This document shows, piece after piece, positions 8,788 to 16,735 of a DNA stretch of 64,000 nucleotides (positions are counted from its first letter, which is position 1; every line of letters begins with the position of its first letter). The DNA comes from JAJDNS01 sp963578825 (lineage in GTDB: Bacteria; Acidobacteriota; Vicinamibacteria; Fen-336), in assembly GCA_963578825.1 (NCBI GenBank), contig CAUZDW010000013.1, positions 34,242 to 98,241 of the forward strand, written 5' to 3'. The translations under genes and the position numbers were made by a program. The notes under the pieces are model-generated. The model was given only the letters and a program-made list of their open reading frames with translations. It searched no databases and was not told where the DNA came from.

Positions 8788-9408
8788 TCAGGCCCCCTTT
8801 CCAGCGACCGCCTTGACGGCATTCCGGATGCCCATGTAGGTCCCGCAGCGGCAGAGGTTTCCGCCGAGGCCCTCGGCCACGTCCTGCGGGCTGGGGTTCG
8901 GGTGGGCGTCCACGAACGCCTTGCAGGCCATCACGAAACCGGGGGTGCAGAACCCGCACTGCTGAGCGTCGTTCTCGACGAACGCCGCCTGGAGGGGGTG
9001 CAAGTTGTCCGGGGTCCCGAGCCCTTCGATCGTCTGGATGTCGCTGCCCTGGGCCTCGATCGCTAGCATCGAGCAGGCATATGCGGGCTTGCCGTCCACG
9101 ATGACCGTGCACGCCCCGCAGGTCGCGCGGTCGCACACCTTCTTGGCTCCTGTGAGATCCAGGTGATTGCGGAGGGCGTCGAGCAGCGTCACCCGCGGCT
9201 CGAGTGTGGCCGTGTGGGCTCTGCCGTTGATACGGAACGACATCGGAAGCGGGTCGGGGCCGACCAGGCCGCCAGAGGCCGCCTCGGCCTCTGTTGTGAG
9301 CCCGTCGGCCACCAGGCCGGTGGCCAGGGCGCCCGCCGCGCTCCCCTGGAGGAAGTCGCGGCGACTCCACCCGGAGCCTCGTCCCGGCTTCTTGCCATCA
9401 CTCTCCAT
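8788..9408 (-). CDS. Molybdenum hydroxylase 2Fe-2S subunit with Tat signal
   Basis: This 206-residue small subunit carries two [2Fe-2S] clusters. The N-terminal plant-ferredoxin-like motif is CDRATCGACTV, and the C-terminal cluster is formed by CGFCTPG and NLCRCGTY. A twin-arginine signal (WSRRDFLQG, then an Ala/Gly-rich hydrophobic run ending in AEAAS) spans about residues 15-43, so the folded three-subunit enzyme is predicted to be exported to the periplasm, as in E. coli PaoABC. The start ATG has an AAGGAG site 6 bp upstream. It is the first gene of a minus-strand run of six. Confidence 0.92.
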   Translation of the reverse strand: MESDGKKPGRGSGWSRRDFLQGSAAGALATGLVADGLTTEAEAASGGLVGPDPLPMSFRINGRAHTATLEPRVTLLDALRNHLDLTGAKKVCDRATCGACTVIVDGKPAYACSMLAIEAQGSDIQTIEGLGTPDNLHPLQAAFVENDAQQCGFCTPGFVMACKAFVDAHPNPSPQDVAEGLGGNLCRCGTYMGIRNAVKAVAGKGA

Positions 9409-9529
9409 GGCTGTCTCCTTCTTTCTCGACTCGTACGCTATCTCAGGATGCCGGACGAGATCAACACAGGAATCAAGAAGGTGAGAAAAGCTGCGGGCTC
9501 GCCCCACCGCTCACTGGAAAGGCCAATGC

Positions 9530-10639
9530 TCATGGGGCGATCAGCCGCTGAACGAACCAGAAGAGGCCCATCGTGGCGATGGCGAGGGATGCCGGCTGCA
9601 CCGGGGCCTCGCGCCGGCCCCCGAGTTGCGTCCAGACCGCGAGAACGACGACTGCACCCGCGATGACGGCGAGTTGGCCTAGCTCCACGCCGACGTTAAA
9701 GGCCAGGAGCGCCGACAGCCGCCGGCCCTCGGGAAGGCCCAGCTCTCCCAGGACTCCTGCGAATCCCAGCCCGTGCAGCAGCCCGAAGACGAACACGAGC
9801 ACGAGTCGCGACGCCCGCAGCCGGGGGGAGACGACGTTCTCGACGGCCACGTAGACGATCGAGAGCGCGATGAGTGGCTCCACGACCCGCGGGGACAGCG
9901 TCACGACACCGTAGCTTGAGAGTGCGAGCGTCAGCGTGTGGGCCACCGTGAACGCCGTCACTTGGGCGAGGAGCGGCGCGAGACGTGGGCTGAGGAGCGC
10001 CAGCCCGAGCACGAAGAGGACGTGATCGAGGCCCCACGGCACGATGTGGGTGACGCCGAGGACCAGATACCGGCGCACGGTATCGGTGAGGGTGGCGGCG
10101 CTTCGCGGGCCGGCCAGCGGAATGGGCCAGCTCTCGCCTCCGGGCTCGAGCATCTCGGCTGAGCCCGCTGTCTCGCCGGTCCGCGTCACGGTCAGGCGCA
10201 CTGGGGGAAACGCTCGGGAGGCGAAAAACGTCACTTCATGAGCGCCGTCCGGCACACGGCCCGAGAGCCGCACCACGAGGCCGAGGGCCGCCGGGAGAAT
10301 CCCCTCCGGCAGAGGCCGGCCCCGCTCACGAAGGCTCACTTCGAACGCGTCGGGCCGCCCGTCGAAGCGCACGCGAAGGCGGCGCTTCAGAAGGACCAGG
10401 AGGCGTGCCACCAGCTCCTCGCGGGCGTCGGGCCTCAGGCCCTCGATCTCCGTGGCGAGTGCCGTGGAGTCGGCCGTCGACGGCGCCCCCAGCGCCAGCG
10501 CGTCGAGGTCGCAGACGACGTCCACGGTGTAAGTCCCGTCGTCGTGGAGCTCGAGATCGACGTCGGTGAGCGTGAAGTTGTGTGCCGCAGCCCCGGACGG
10601 CAGGAGCGCCAGGAAGGCTAGAAGGATCGCGCGCCACAT
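9530..10639 (-). CDS. HupE/UreJ-like membrane protein
   Basis: The protein has 369 residues. A cleavable signal is followed by a periplasmic domain of about 160 residues and then a membrane domain with about six or seven helices from about residue 185. The motifs HIVPWGLDHVLFVLGLALLS and FGLLHGLGFAGVL match the HupE_UreJ_2 family. Classical HupE/UreJ proteins are nickel permeases, but the members with a large N-terminal domain have no proven substrate. The paired histidines in the GLDH, TVAH and GLLHG segments would suit metal binding. It stands alone, 121 bp downstream of the hydroxylase operon start region on the same strand. Confidence 0.8.
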   Translation of the reverse strand: MWRAILLAFLALLPSGAAAHNFTLTDVDLELHDDGTYTVDVVCDLDALALGAPSTADSTALATEIEGLRPDAREELVARLLVLLKRRLRVRFDGRPDAFEVSLRERGRPLPEGILPAALGLVVRLSGRVPDGAHEVTFFASRAFPPVRLTVTRTGETAGSAEMLEPGGESWPIPLAGPRSAATLTDTVRRYLVLGVTHIVPWGLDHVLFVLGLALLSPRLAPLLAQVTAFTVAHTLTLALSSYGVVTLSPRVVEPLIALSIVYVAVENVVSPRLRASRLVLVFVFGLLHGLGFAGVLGELGLPEGRRLSALLAFNVGVELGQLAVIAGAVVVLAVWTQLGGRREAPVQPASLAIATMGLFWFVQRLIAP

Positions 10640-10703
10640 GAGGCCCGCAGCTTAGCCGTGAAAGACTGAGTCATTCAGAGGACCAGATTCTAGGGTACGG
10701 TCC

Positions 10704-10776
10704 GAAGCATCCACCATTACCAGTAACGGTGGATGCTTCGTCGCGAGTCTCCGAATGGAGCTCCTCTGCATGACTT
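10704..10776. repeat. Hairpin repeat, copy 1
   Basis: A perfect 12-bp inverted repeat (10704-10715 and 10728-10739, 12-base spacer) is followed by a conserved tail ending in CTCCTCTGCATGACT. The right arm and tail (10728-10776) match a second copy at 59143-59191 with a few mismatches. It lies in the gap between a HupE-like gene and a kinase pseudogene. It looks like a dispersed palindromic intergenic element; a terminator role is possible but no U-tract follows. Confidence 0.6.
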
Positions 10777-10848
10777 TTCTCTACAGGAGGCCTCCTGTTT
10801 CCGAGGGGCCGGGTCACGGCGGCCCGGAAGCACTGCAGAGCGCCGGGC

Positions 10849-11846
10849 TCAGCGGAAGTTCTCCATCAGCATCAGCTCGGACACGGGAAGGGGTCGCTTG
10901 ACGGTGAGGATCCACCTGTCGTCGGGAGAGACGGCCAGGTCGACCCACGGATAGAAGTCGTCATCTTCGAAGACTCTCACCACCTGGCCCGACTCGAGGT
11001 CGAGGAAGTCGACCGCGTATCCCGCGCCCCTGCCCTCGGTGCTGGACGTGTCCTCTGCCCGCTCGGCGAGTCGTCGAAAGTAGTAGAGCCCGCTCCTGGA
11101 GACGGACAGGCCGCGCCAGCCCAGGCCAGGTTCCAGCAACACCTGTGTCTCCTCGCCCCCACCAGTCGGTATCCTCCAGATGCCGGGCGTGGATCGCATC
11201 CTGGTGTAGTACACGTCGCGACCGTCCCACGACTCCAGGGCGTACTTCCCCCCGCCCGTGGTCACTTGGACTACCTCTCCTCCCTCGGCGGGGATCTTCC
11301 AGATCTGTTCGACACCGCTCCGATCCGACCGGAAGTAGATTCATCGACCATCTCGGGACCTGGTCCCCGTGACATCGGAGGATGGTCCAGGTGTCAGCCG
11401 CCGAGGAACACCGCCATCGGCCCCGATCACATAGAGGTTCATGTCCCCCGAGTCGTGGCTGTCGAAAACGATCCTGCGGCCGTCCGGGGACCAGCGGGGC
11501 CATGCGGCCCCCTTCTCGAAGCTCGTCAGCTGGACCGGGCTTGCACCGTCGCTGTCGCAGATCCAGATGTTGTTCACGCCCCCACTCCGCGAAGACGTGA
11601 AGGCGATCCTTCGGCCATCCGGGGAGTAGTCGGGGTTTGCATCGCCCGTGCTGGAGGCGATCAGTCTCTCTGGCGCCTGATCCCGGTTCGCTCCCCGGCG
11701 ACCGGGTTGCCGAAGTACTTCTCGGGCAGAAACTTCAGCGCGACGGATCGGTGGAGGCGGGTGTCCTCTGCCTTGTAGACGACACCCATACCCCCGCCGC
11801 CAATCTTCCCGACGACCCGGTAGTGGGAGACGGTCTCACCGATCAT
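10849..11846 (-). pseudogene. Decayed Ser/Thr protein kinase-PD40 (TolB-like) gene
   Basis: This is the remnant of a PknB-type kinase joined to PD40/TolB beta-propeller repeats, a type abundant in Acidobacteria. The N-terminus is intact from the ATG at 11846: HYRVVGKIGGGGMGVVYKAED (glycine loop) and VALKFLP (invariant lysine). After about residue 55 the sequence jumps directly into late propeller repeats (NPDYSPDGRRIAF, then NNIWICDSDG) in another reading frame. The whole catalytic core, membrane helix and first repeats are therefore deleted. Further on, an in-frame TGA at 11341-11343 replaces the usual Trp of a DGRWIYFRSD-type repeat. The original C-terminus (ELMLMENFR) survives. The large deletion plus a nonsense codon indicate genuine decay, not a sequencing slip. 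Confidence 0.82.
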
Positions 11847-11958
11847 GTCGTTCAGCCTGCTCCTGAATGAGCGGGGCCACCGCTCGGAGCGCAATGGTAC
11901 ACCGCGCAGACGGACTGTTCCTCGAACGGGGTCTCACGAGCGTTCGAGGAAAGATAGG

Positions 11959-14310
11959 CTAGAAGCGGACCAGGTACGAAGCCTTCACGAAGAACTGCCA
12001 GCTGTCTGCACCGACGCGATCGGTCCGAACCAGCTCGGAGCCGTCCAGGGTTGGCATTAGCCGGAGATTGTTCTGGTTGTTGTTGTAGCCGATGTAGAGA
12101 GCCGTCCACGGATTCACCAGATAGGTCGCGAGGAGGTCGACGTTCAAGTTCTTCGATGTCTCGAGGGACGTCAGCGCGGGATTGGCCACGAGGGTGTTGT
12201 ACTGAACGATCGTGCGCAGACTGATTCGTAGGGTGGGCTGCCAGCTCAGCTTCGCTCGGGCGATGTGGTTGTCGAACACACGCTCTGAGGTGGACTGCTC
12301 GGACACGCGGGAAAACAGGTAAGTCCCCTCGAGCCTGATCGACCGGGTGGCATACCACGTGAACCCCAGCGTCGCCTGATCGGAGCTCGCCAGCTCCGGC
12401 TCTACTCCCTCGGGGGGCACCAGGTTGATGACCGTGCCCCAGGCGTACTCCCCGGAGAAGCTCAGCGTGCGGAAGAGGCTCCGGCTTCTCCCGTAGACCC
12501 CCGTGCGCCCGCTCGAGTAACGGGTCTCCTCGGCGAGATCGGGAAAATCGTCGGGATGGAGCCGCTCGACCAGGCCGGTGTAGAACGCCCCGACGGACGT
12601 CGAACCGATGAACTCCGCGCTCATGTTGACGTTGTAGAGCGTGTCCAGGGCGGAGCCGTCGTGCCTCCACGAGGGATGGAAGGTCGCATCCGGGCCCCAC
12701 GAGATCAGGGCGTCTCCTTCGGGCCGAAAGCGGTAGCTCACCGTCTGCCGCAGGCCCCGGAAGTCCGGCCGGAGGGGCAGGGACACGTTCCGGGCCCGTC
12801 CGGGACGAGCGCGGCCTCGGGAGCCCGGGAGGAACCCGAGGGCCGTGCGGAACCCCGGGCTCCTGTCGTTGTACGCGGCCTCGTACGAGAGCTTCCGCCC
12901 GCTGCGCGTCAGCACGGCGTCCCATGCCGGTCCGGACAGCTCCTCGCCGTCGAGGGTTCGAGTCGAGCTGGCCACTCCCTGGAGCGTTCCCACCCAGTTC
13001 GGGTTGATCCGAACACGGGCGTCGAGCCCGCCCACCCGGTTGAACGACTCCTGGAGCTCGGTGTCCGTGTAGATCATCCCCACGCTGGAGAGGTTCCCCA
13101 CGTCACGGCTCAATCGGAAGACAGCGTTCTGGCTCTTCTCGCCGAAGAGTGGGTCGTCCTCCGTCACTCTCTGCCCGGGCGCTCGATCGTTGGCGTAGAG
13201 CGCTCCGATCGCGTATGGACCGCTCTTTCCGCTGAGACGCGCCCCGACCTGCGGGTCCACGATGCGACGGCTGAAGAAGAGGTCGATGGGTGTCTCGAAG
13301 TAGCTGGCGTTTTCCAGGAAGAAGGGCCGCCTCTCCGGAAAGAAGACCTCGAACCGCTGGTTGCTGGTCACCTGGGGCCGGTCCGACTCCACCTGGTTGA
13401 AGTCGGGGTTCGCGGTGACATCGAGGACCAGGCTGTCCCGGAAGACGGTCTTGAGGTCCACTCCGCCGTCGAACTCCCCCGAGTCCGAGACGTAGTGCGG
13501 GTTCGACTCGTCCCGGTCGTCCAGGACTCGAAACGAGCGAAAGAATCCGTAGGGAATCAGCTGCAGATTGCGGCCCGGCGAGACATCCGAGATGCCCAGG
13601 AGGGAGCCTCCCTGGTTGAGGCGCCCCTCGATTCGGCTGGTGACGTAGGGCCAGAACGACCCTTCGTTGTTCCTCCGTATCCACCGGGCCAGGATCAGCC
13701 CCCACTCCTGGCTCTCCTCCGGTGAGAAGCGCAGGCTCTTGAAGGGCAAGGCGATCCAGGCGACGAAGCCTTCCTCCGTCAACGTTCCCCGGCTGTCCCA
13801 CACCGTGTCGAAGGAGCGATCGTACTGGCTCCCCTCCTGCTCGACCCAGGTGCCGTCCGTCTGGACGCCCAGGGGATTGACGGTGAACACATAGGACCGA
13901 CGCTGATCGTTGAACGTGTCCAGGAATATCTCGACCTTGTCGTCGCCCAGAGCGTCCTCGCGTCGGGAGAGGGTCGCGCGGAGCTTGTCGGGCTCCGAAT
14001 CGAAGCAGACGAAGACGACGTACACGTTCGTGTCGTCGTAGCCCAGATAGGCCTCGGTCCGCTGCGAGACCGGGTCTCCGTCTCGCGGCGTGTTCTGCCG
14101 GAACCCGTCGACCCGGGCCATGGACCTGGCGACGTCGGACGAGGGCTCCATTGAGGTGAAGTCTTCGAGGGTCGGGGCCGTCTCGAGCCGCGGAATGCGA
14201 ACCGAGGGCGCTGGCGCGGCCTGGCCTCCGTCAGCGGCGACGGAAGACCACAGGGGAAGGAGGACGCACAGCCCGAGGACTCGGAGAGATCCGAAGAGGC
14301 GGGCCACCAT
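11959..14310 (-). CDS. DUF5916-type outer-membrane protein, paralogue 3 of 3
   Basis: This protein of about 783 residues has a signal peptide, an N-terminal CBM9-like beta-sandwich (IPRLETAPTLEDF to about residue 210) and a long C-terminal region of alternating aromatic strands ending in SYLVRF, as expected for an outer-membrane barrel. The start was set at the ATG at 14310, which begins the signal; an upstream ATG adds eight unlikely residues. It is the last of three tandem paralogues, 73 bp after the middle copy. Near-identical blocks such as FEVFFPERRPFFLENASYFE and RSPGFRTALGFLPGSRGR occur in all three. The family's function is unknown; a role in binding or uptake of polymers is inferred from the CBM9-like domain. 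Confidence 0.85.
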   Translation of the reverse strand: MVARLFGSLRVLGLCVLLPLWSSVAADGGQAAPAPSVRIPRLETAPTLEDFTSMEPSSDVARSMARVDGFRQNTPRDGDPVSQRTEAYLGYDDTNVYVVFVCFDSEPDKLRATLSRREDALGDDKVEIFLDTFNDQRRSYVFTVNPLGVQTDGTWVEQEGSQYDRSFDTVWDSRGTLTEEGFVAWIALPFKSLRFSPEESQEWGLILARWIRRNNEGSFWPYVTSRIEGRLNQGGSLLGISDVSPGRNLQLIPYGFFRSFRVLDDRDESNPHYVSDSGEFDGGVDLKTVFRDSLVLDVTANPDFNQVESDRPQVTSNQRFEVFFPERRPFFLENASYFETPIDLFFSRRIVDPQVGARLSGKSGPYAIGALYANDRAPGQRVTEDDPLFGEKSQNAVFRLSRDVGNLSSVGMIYTDTELQESFNRVGGLDARVRINPNWVGTLQGVASSTRTLDGEELSGPAWDAVLTRSGRKLSYEAAYNDRSPGFRTALGFLPGSRGRARPGRARNVSLPLRPDFRGLRQTVSYRFRPEGDALISWGPDATFHPSWRHDGSALDTLYNVNMSAEFIGSTSVGAFYTGLVERLHPDDFPDLAEETRYSSGRTGVYGRSRSLFRTLSFSGEYAWGTVINLVPPEGVEPELASSDQATLGFTWYATRSIRLEGTYLFSRVSEQSTSERVFDNHIARAKLSWQPTLRISLRTIVQYNTLVANPALTSLETSKNLNVDLLATYLVNPWTALYIGYNNNQNNLRLMPTLDGSELVRTDRVGADSWQFFVKASYLVRF

Positions 14311-14383
14311 GGTGCACGTGTACACGAAGGACAACGTCCCGTCAATGGGTCGGCCGCGGCGCGTCGGCGCCGGGCGCCCTTCG

Positions 14384-16732
14384 TCAGAAGCGGACCAGGT
14401 ACGAGGCTTTCACAAAAAACTGCCAGCTGTCCGGGCCGAGGGTGTCCTGCTGCATCAGCTGGGGGACGTTGCCGATGGGGGTCAGGCGCAGCGTGCTCTG
14501 GTTGTTGTTGTAGCCCACGTAGAGGGCCGTCCAGGGGTTCACCAGGTAGGTGGCCAGGAAGTCCACGTTCAGGTTTCTGGTGGTGTCCAGTGACGTGAGC
14601 AACGGGTTCGCCTTCAGCGAGTCGTATTGCACGATGGAGCGGAGGTTGAGCCGCTGGGTGGGTTGCCAGCTCAGCCGGGCGCGTCCGATGTGGTTGTCGA
14701 ACACCCGTCGTGAGTCGTTCTGCTCCGTGAGGCGGGACATGATGTACGTCCCTTCCAGCTTGATCGACCGCGTGGCGAACCACGTGAAGCCCAGGCTTCC
14801 CTGGGTCGAGTCCTCCAGCGCCGGCTCCACGCCCTCCGGCGGAACCAGGTTGATTGCCGTTCCCCGGGCGTACTCACCGGAGAACGTCAGGAGGCGGGAG
14901 AAGCTGGTGGTCCAGGAGACGCCCGCTCGACCGCTGTCGTAGCGGGTCACCTCCGAGAGCTCGGGAAAGTCTTCCGGGCTGAACCGTTCCACGAGGCCCG
15001 TGTAGAAGACACCCAGGAAAGTGCGCCCCGCCAGCTCCGCGCTCATGTCCACGCTGTAGAGCGTGTCCAGCGCCGAGCCGTCGTGCCTCCACGACGGGTG
15101 GACCGTGATGTCCGGCCCCCACGCGATCAGCACGTCTCCCTCGGGCCGAAAGCGGTAGTTCAGCGTCTGACGAAAACCCCGAAAGTCCGGCCGCAGGAGG
15201 AGCGATCGCGTCCGCCCCGCGCCCAGTCGCGAGCGGCCGCGGGAGCCCGGCAGGAAGCCCAATGCCGTGCGGAAGCCCGGGCTCCTGTCGTTGTACGCCG
15301 CTGTGTAGGAGAGCAGGCGGCCGGTGCGCTGGAGAACGGCGTCCCAGGCTGGGCCGGAAAGCTCCTCGCCCTCGTCCGTTCGGGTGGAGCTGGCGGCCCC
15401 CTGCACGGTGGTCACCCAGTTCGGTGTGATCGAGATCCGGGTGTCCAGCCCACCCACCCTGTTGTACGTGTCCTGGATGCGCGTGTCGGTGTAGATCATC
15501 CCAAGGGTGGACTGGCTTCCCACGTCCCGGTTCACTCGCAGAACGGCGTTCTGGCTCTTCTCCCCGAACAGGGGATCGTCGTCCGGGACGGCCCGACCTG
15601 GGGCACGGTCGTTGGCGTAGAGCGCTCCGATCGCGTACTTCCCTGCCTTTCCCGTGAGCCGCGCCCCCAACTGGGGGTCCACAATGCGGCGGCTGAAGAA
15701 CAGGTTGATCGGCGTCTCGAAGTAGCTGGCGTTCTCCAGGAAGAACGGCCGCCTCTCGGGGAAGAAGACCTCGAACCGCTGGTTGACCGTCACCTGGGGC
15801 TCGTCCGACTCCACCTGGCTGAAGTCGGGGTTCGCCGTCAGGTCCAGGACCAGGCTGTCCCGGAAGACGTTCTTGAGATCCAGGCCTCCGTCGAAGTCGG
15901 CGGACTCCGAGACGTACTGCGGGCTCGACTCGTCCCGGTTGTCCAGCGCCCGAAACGATCTGAAGAAGCCATAGGGAATGAGCTGAAGGTTCCGGCCCGG
16001 AGAAACGTCCGAGATTCCCTGAAGCCCGCCTGCCTGGTTGACCCGACCCTCGATCTGGCTGGTGACGTGGGGCCAGAATGAGCCTTCGTTGGCTCGGCGG
16101 ATCCAGCGGCCCAGGATCAGTCCCCACTCCTGGCTCTTCTCCGGAGAGAAGCGGAGGCTCTTGAAGGGGATGGCCACCCAGATGACGTAGCCCTCCGGAG
16201 TCAGCGTGCCGCGGGAATCCCAGACGGTGTCGAAGGCCTGGTTGTAGAAGTTCCTGTCCCGTTCGATCCAGGTGGCGTCTCTCTGCACACCGAGGGGGTT
16301 GACCGTGAAGACGTACGCGCGCCGCTTGTCGTTGAAGGTGTCCAGGAAGATGTCGATCACGTCGTCGCTGCGGCTGTCTTCCCGGCGCGCCAGCCTTGCC
16401 CGGATCTTGTCGGGCTCGCTGTCGAAGCAGACGAAGACGACGTACAGGTACGTCTCGTCATAGCCGAGGTAGGCCTCGGTCCGCTGGGAGGCGGGGGCTC
16501 CATCGCGGGGCCGGAGCTGTGTGAACTTCTCGACCCGGGTCATGGAACGGGCGACGGGGGACCCTGGCCCCATCTCGACGAAGTCCTCGAGGGTGGGGGC
16601 GGTCTCGAGTCGCGGGATGCGGATCGAGGGCCGCAGGGCGGCAGTCTGGCCTCCGTCCGCGGCAGCGGGGGGCCATAGCGGAAGAAGGACGCACGGCCCA
16701 AGGACTCGAAGAGATCTGAAGAGGCGAGTCAT
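14384..16732 (-). CDS. DUF5916-type outer-membrane protein, paralogue 2 of 3
   Basis: This 782-residue protein has the same architecture as its neighbours: a signal peptide ending near residue 25, a CBM9-like domain with a conserved VVFVCFDSEPDKIRA segment near residue 85, and a beta-rich C-terminal region ending in SYLVRF. It starts 3 bp after the stop of the upstream copy, so the two are co-translated. By eye it is closer to the 11959 copy in the barrel region (for example NNNQ repeats and RSPGFRTALGFLPGSRGR). The only free cysteine in the CBM9-like domain is conserved across all three copies. Confidence 0.85.
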   Translation of the reverse strand: MTRLFRSLRVLGPCVLLPLWPPAAADGGQTAALRPSIRIPRLETAPTLEDFVEMGPGSPVARSMTRVEKFTQLRPRDGAPASQRTEAYLGYDETYLYVVFVCFDSEPDKIRARLARREDSRSDDVIDIFLDTFNDKRRAYVFTVNPLGVQRDATWIERDRNFYNQAFDTVWDSRGTLTPEGYVIWVAIPFKSLRFSPEKSQEWGLILGRWIRRANEGSFWPHVTSQIEGRVNQAGGLQGISDVSPGRNLQLIPYGFFRSFRALDNRDESSPQYVSESADFDGGLDLKNVFRDSLVLDLTANPDFSQVESDEPQVTVNQRFEVFFPERRPFFLENASYFETPINLFFSRRIVDPQLGARLTGKAGKYAIGALYANDRAPGRAVPDDDPLFGEKSQNAVLRVNRDVGSQSTLGMIYTDTRIQDTYNRVGGLDTRISITPNWVTTVQGAASSTRTDEGEELSGPAWDAVLQRTGRLLSYTAAYNDRSPGFRTALGFLPGSRGRSRLGAGRTRSLLLRPDFRGFRQTLNYRFRPEGDVLIAWGPDITVHPSWRHDGSALDTLYSVDMSAELAGRTFLGVFYTGLVERFSPEDFPELSEVTRYDSGRAGVSWTTSFSRLLTFSGEYARGTAINLVPPEGVEPALEDSTQGSLGFTWFATRSIKLEGTYIMSRLTEQNDSRRVFDNHIGRARLSWQPTQRLNLRSIVQYDSLKANPLLTSLDTTRNLNVDFLATYLVNPWTALYVGYNNNQSTLRLTPIGNVPQLMQQDTLGPDSWQFFVKASYLVRF

Positions 16733-16735
16733 GAG

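Noticed and set aside
6838..9066. Long open frame on the plus strand across the molybdenum hydroxylase
   Set aside because: Its translation has low-complexity, GC-driven composition with no domain, while the minus strand encodes well conserved subunits.
14311..14383. Promoter between DUF5916 copies 2 and 3 (TTGACG, 17 bases, TACACG)
   Set aside because: The -10 match is poor (three of six) and the genes can be read as one transcript.
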